Part shown: in pieces, positions 62,300 through 64,000 of the stretch
Layout of the letters: the number at the start of each line of letters is the position of its first letter
How positions within the stretch are numbered: the first letter of the stretch is position 1
Source: Burkholderiaceae bacterium 26
GTDB lineage: Bacteria; Pseudomonadota; Gammaproteobacteria; Burkholderiales; Burkholderiaceae
NCBI GenBank assembly: GCA_000955795.1
Contig: JYOB01000001.1
Span: forward strand, 394,301 to 458,300
DNA: 64,000 nucleotides
Direction of reading: 5' to 3'
Translations under genes and position numbers: made by a program
The notes under the pieces: model-generated
What the model was told of the DNA's origin: nothing
Database searches by the model: none
Seen by the model: only the letters and a program-made list of their open reading frames with translations

Positions 62300-63199
62300 A
62301 TGGAAGTCAAATGGATCGAGGACTTTATTGCCCTCACGCAGCACCAGAGCTTTTCGCGGGCGGCGGAAATCCGCAATGTCACCCAGTCCGGCTTCAGCCG
62401 GCGTATCCAGGCGCTTGAGCAGTGGGTGGGCGCCGAGCTGGTGGATCGCAGCACCTATCCGCCCACATTGACGGCAGCCGGGCGCCTGTTTGAAGAGGCC
62501 GCGGATGACGTGCTGAGCAAGCTGATCGACACACGCGCCATCATTCGCTCCGAGCACCGCATGCCCGGGCCGGGGCTGCAGATTGCAGCGGGTCACACCA
62601 TCTCATTGAACTGCCTGCCCACCTGGTTGGCGACGGTCGGCAAGCACATCGGCAACCTGCGCGCGCGCATTATTCCGGGCAATGTGCACGACTCGGTGCT
62701 CATGCTGGTCAACGGCTCCTGCGACCTGATGTTTGCGTACGACCACCCCAACCTGCCGCTGCATCTTGACCCGATCAAGTACCCCAGCCTGACGGTCGGG
62801 CGCGACACCTTCATGCCGGTCAGCAAGCCCAATGCGCGGCTAGGGCCCATGCACCGCCTGCCCGGCACGGCCAACCGGCCGCTGCCGCTCATCTCTTACA
62901 CCCCCACGAGCTATTTCGGCCGTTGCCTGGCGCTGCTGTTGAGCCAGGCCGATGCGCAACCGTTCCTGCGGCTCGACTATGAATCCGACATGGCCGAAAT
63001 GCTCAAGAAGATGCTGCTCGCCGGTGAAGGCATTGCCTGGCTGCCAAAGAGTTCGATCGAGGCGGAGCTTGCCGCCGGCATATTGGTGCCGGCCGGCAGC
63101 CCGACCTGGTCGCTCGATCTGGACCTGCGTGTGTATCGCAACCAGTACACGCGCAACGAGCTGCTGGAAAAACTCTGGCGCCATCTGAGCCTGCCCTGA
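62300..63199 (+). CDS. LysR-family transcriptional regulator near metY
   Basis: 299-residue LysR regulator. Helix-turn-helix QSFSRAAEIRNVTQSGFSRRIQALE (about 16-42). The effector domain is of usual length; LysR members of this group can respond to amino-acid or sulfur metabolites. The start ATG 62300 has GAGGGGGA directly upstream. It is divergent from metY. The next gene downstream on the same strand is the dicarboxylate symporter, 209 bp away. Confidence 0.87.
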   Translation: MEVKWIEDFIALTQHQSFSRAAEIRNVTQSGFSRRIQALEQWVGAELVDRSTYPPTLTAAGRLFEEAADDVLSKLIDTRAIIRSEHRMPGPGLQIAAGHTISLNCLPTWLATVGKHIGNLRARIIPGNVHDSVLMLVNGSCDLMFAYDHPNLPLHLDPIKYPSLTVGRDTFMPVSKPNARLGPMHRLPGTANRPLPLISYTPTSYFGRCLALLLSQADAQPFLRLDYESDMAEMLKKMLLAGEGIAWLPKSSIEAELAAGILVPAGSPTWSLDLDLRVYRNQYTRNELLEKLWRHLSLP

Positions 63200-63408
63200 A
63201 CCTGCCTCGGCGGGCAGTTTGCTCGTTTACCCGAACTATGCGGCGCTCGCATGAGCCCTTGCGGGAGCCGCATCACGGCGCACGCTGCTGTTCCTACACT
63301 CCGTCCACGCAATGAAAGCCGAGCCGCAAAAACCGGTCGGCGTCGTGCGAAAGGCCACGGATTCGGTGTTCTCCGATTCCGGCAAGAGACCTCACTGGAC
63401 GGAGCACC

Positions 63409-64000
63409 ATGAAAAAGAATCGCCTTACCGCAACCATCCTGGCAGGCATGCTGCTGGGCATCGCCGTGGGTTATGCGTGCCACAAGCTCGCACCCGACGC
63501 CAATGCCGCCAAAGCCATCGCCGGCTATTTCTCCATCATCACGGACATCTTCCTGCGGCTGATCAAGATGATCATCGCGCCGCTGGTATTCGCCACGCTG
63601 GTCTCGGGCCTGGCCGGCATGGAGGGCACGCAGGCCGTGCGGCGCATCGGCTTGCGCTCCATCGCGTGGTTTGTTTGCGCGTCGCTGATCTCGCTGGCGC
63701 TGGGGCTGGTGCTGGCCAACGTGCTGCAGCCGGGGGCGGGGCTGAACATGACGCCCAACGCCGCTGATGTTGCCACCGGCCTGAACACCGCCGGCCTGAA
63801 CTTCAAGGATTTCATCACCCACGCGTTCCCCACCAGCGTGCTGGATGCCATGGCACGCAACGACATCCTGCAGATCCTGGTGTTCTCGGTGTTCTTTGGC
63901 GTGGTGCTGGGCGTGCTCAAGGGCGACGAACGTGTCGCGCCGCTGTCGCGCGCCATCGATGCCCTCGTGCCGGCCATGCTCAAGCTGACCGACTACGTCA
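63409..64000 (+). CDS. Dicarboxylate/amino acid:cation symporter (DAACS), 3' end outside window
   Basis: The first 197 residues of a DctA/GltP-type symporter for C4-dicarboxylates or glutamate/aspartate. Four or five helices are visible, including the family stretch FLRLIKMIIAPLVFATLVSGLAG. The start is ATG 63409 with CGGAG seven bases upstream. The frame is open to the last base, so only the N-terminal half lies in the window. Substrate cannot be told from this part. Confidence 0.88.
   Translation, partial: MKKNRLTATILAGMLLGIAVGYACHKLAPDANAAKAIAGYFSIITDIFLRLIKMIIAPLVFATLVSGLAGMEGTQAVRRIGLRSIAWFVCASLISLALGLVLANVLQPGAGLNMTPNAADVATGLNTAGLNFKDFITHAFPTSVLDAMARNDILQILVFSVFFGVVLGVLKGDERVAPLSRAIDALVPAMLKLTDYV

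Noticed and set aside
60782-62596. Extended start of the metY-like gene at 62596
   Set aside because: The extension overlaps the divergent LysR gene and its operator; the ATG at 62086 opens the conserved domain.

Overview
The window looks like chromosomal DNA of a Ralstonia, most likely close to R. pickettii. The DNA is GC-rich with short intergenic gaps and many LysR/GntR regulators. The best species clue is a three-domain copper nitrite reductase fused to cytochrome c, whose residue spacing reproduces the crystallised R. pickettii enzyme as I recall it. I see no rRNA, tRNA, CRISPR array, insertion sequence or prophage gene.

Layout. 1-2.6 kb: PAP2 phosphatase (5' end outside the window), fatty acid hydroxylase and fatty acid desaturase in one overlapping unit. 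2.6-5.5 kb: secreted alpha/beta hydrolase, a small exported YTDGAR-repeat protein, a secreted cupin and a Tat-type epoxide-hydrolase-like protein, around an intergenic region with paired 10-bp-period direct repeats. 5.6-7.6 kb: LysR regulator and AEC carrier. 7.6-13.9 kb: catabolic cluster of MFS permease, arylmalonate-decarboxylase-like protein, dihydropyrimidinase-type hydrolase and hydantoin-racemase-like protein, divergent from a GntR/FCD regulator and FAH-family hydrolase. Both racemase-superfamily proteins have non-canonical active sites. 13.9-19.7 kb: denitrification block nirK-nirV-SCO divergent from DUF2249-norB, with FNR/Dnr-type boxes on both sides and an NsrR-like site over the norB promoter. 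19.8-24.1 kb: GntR regulator, NitT/TauT-type ABC transporter interrupted by a dispersed repeat, and DUF488. 24-28 kb: DUF3455, DUF1059, LuxR, PACE biocide exporter with LysR, and a PilZ flagellar-brake protein. 28.2-30.3 kb: autoregulated YheO-type regulator, serine/threonine dehydratase and RidA, joined by 4-bp overlaps. 30.4-37.7 kb: RND efflux system split around its TetR gene, with matching operators on both sides, plus an SDR. 38-44.9 kb: STN-containing TonB receptor, SDR/LysR pair, DUF3761 protein and SulP transporter. 45-49.4 kb: mprF-acvB lipid aminoacylation pair. 49.7-55.6 kb: small ETFPASDP protein, diguanylate cyclase, AraC regulator, and a kexin-like lipoprotein protease with a small exported partner. 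55.6-64 kb: amino acid permease, M20 amidohydrolase and MHS-type permease under a LysR regulator, metY-like sulfhydrylase with a divergent LysR regulator, and a dicarboxylate symporter cut by the window end.

The recurring theme is local control: four 5-5-5 inverted repeats with a T-N11-A core sit beside four LysR genes, and a fifth 5-5-5 repeat lacks that core. The TetR, YheO-type and NsrR/FNR sites coincide with recognisable promoter elements. The most unusual items are the hydantoin/arylmalonate-type cluster with altered catalytic residues, the P-domain protease with its exported partner, and the YTDGAR protein with its tandem-repeat regulatory region.
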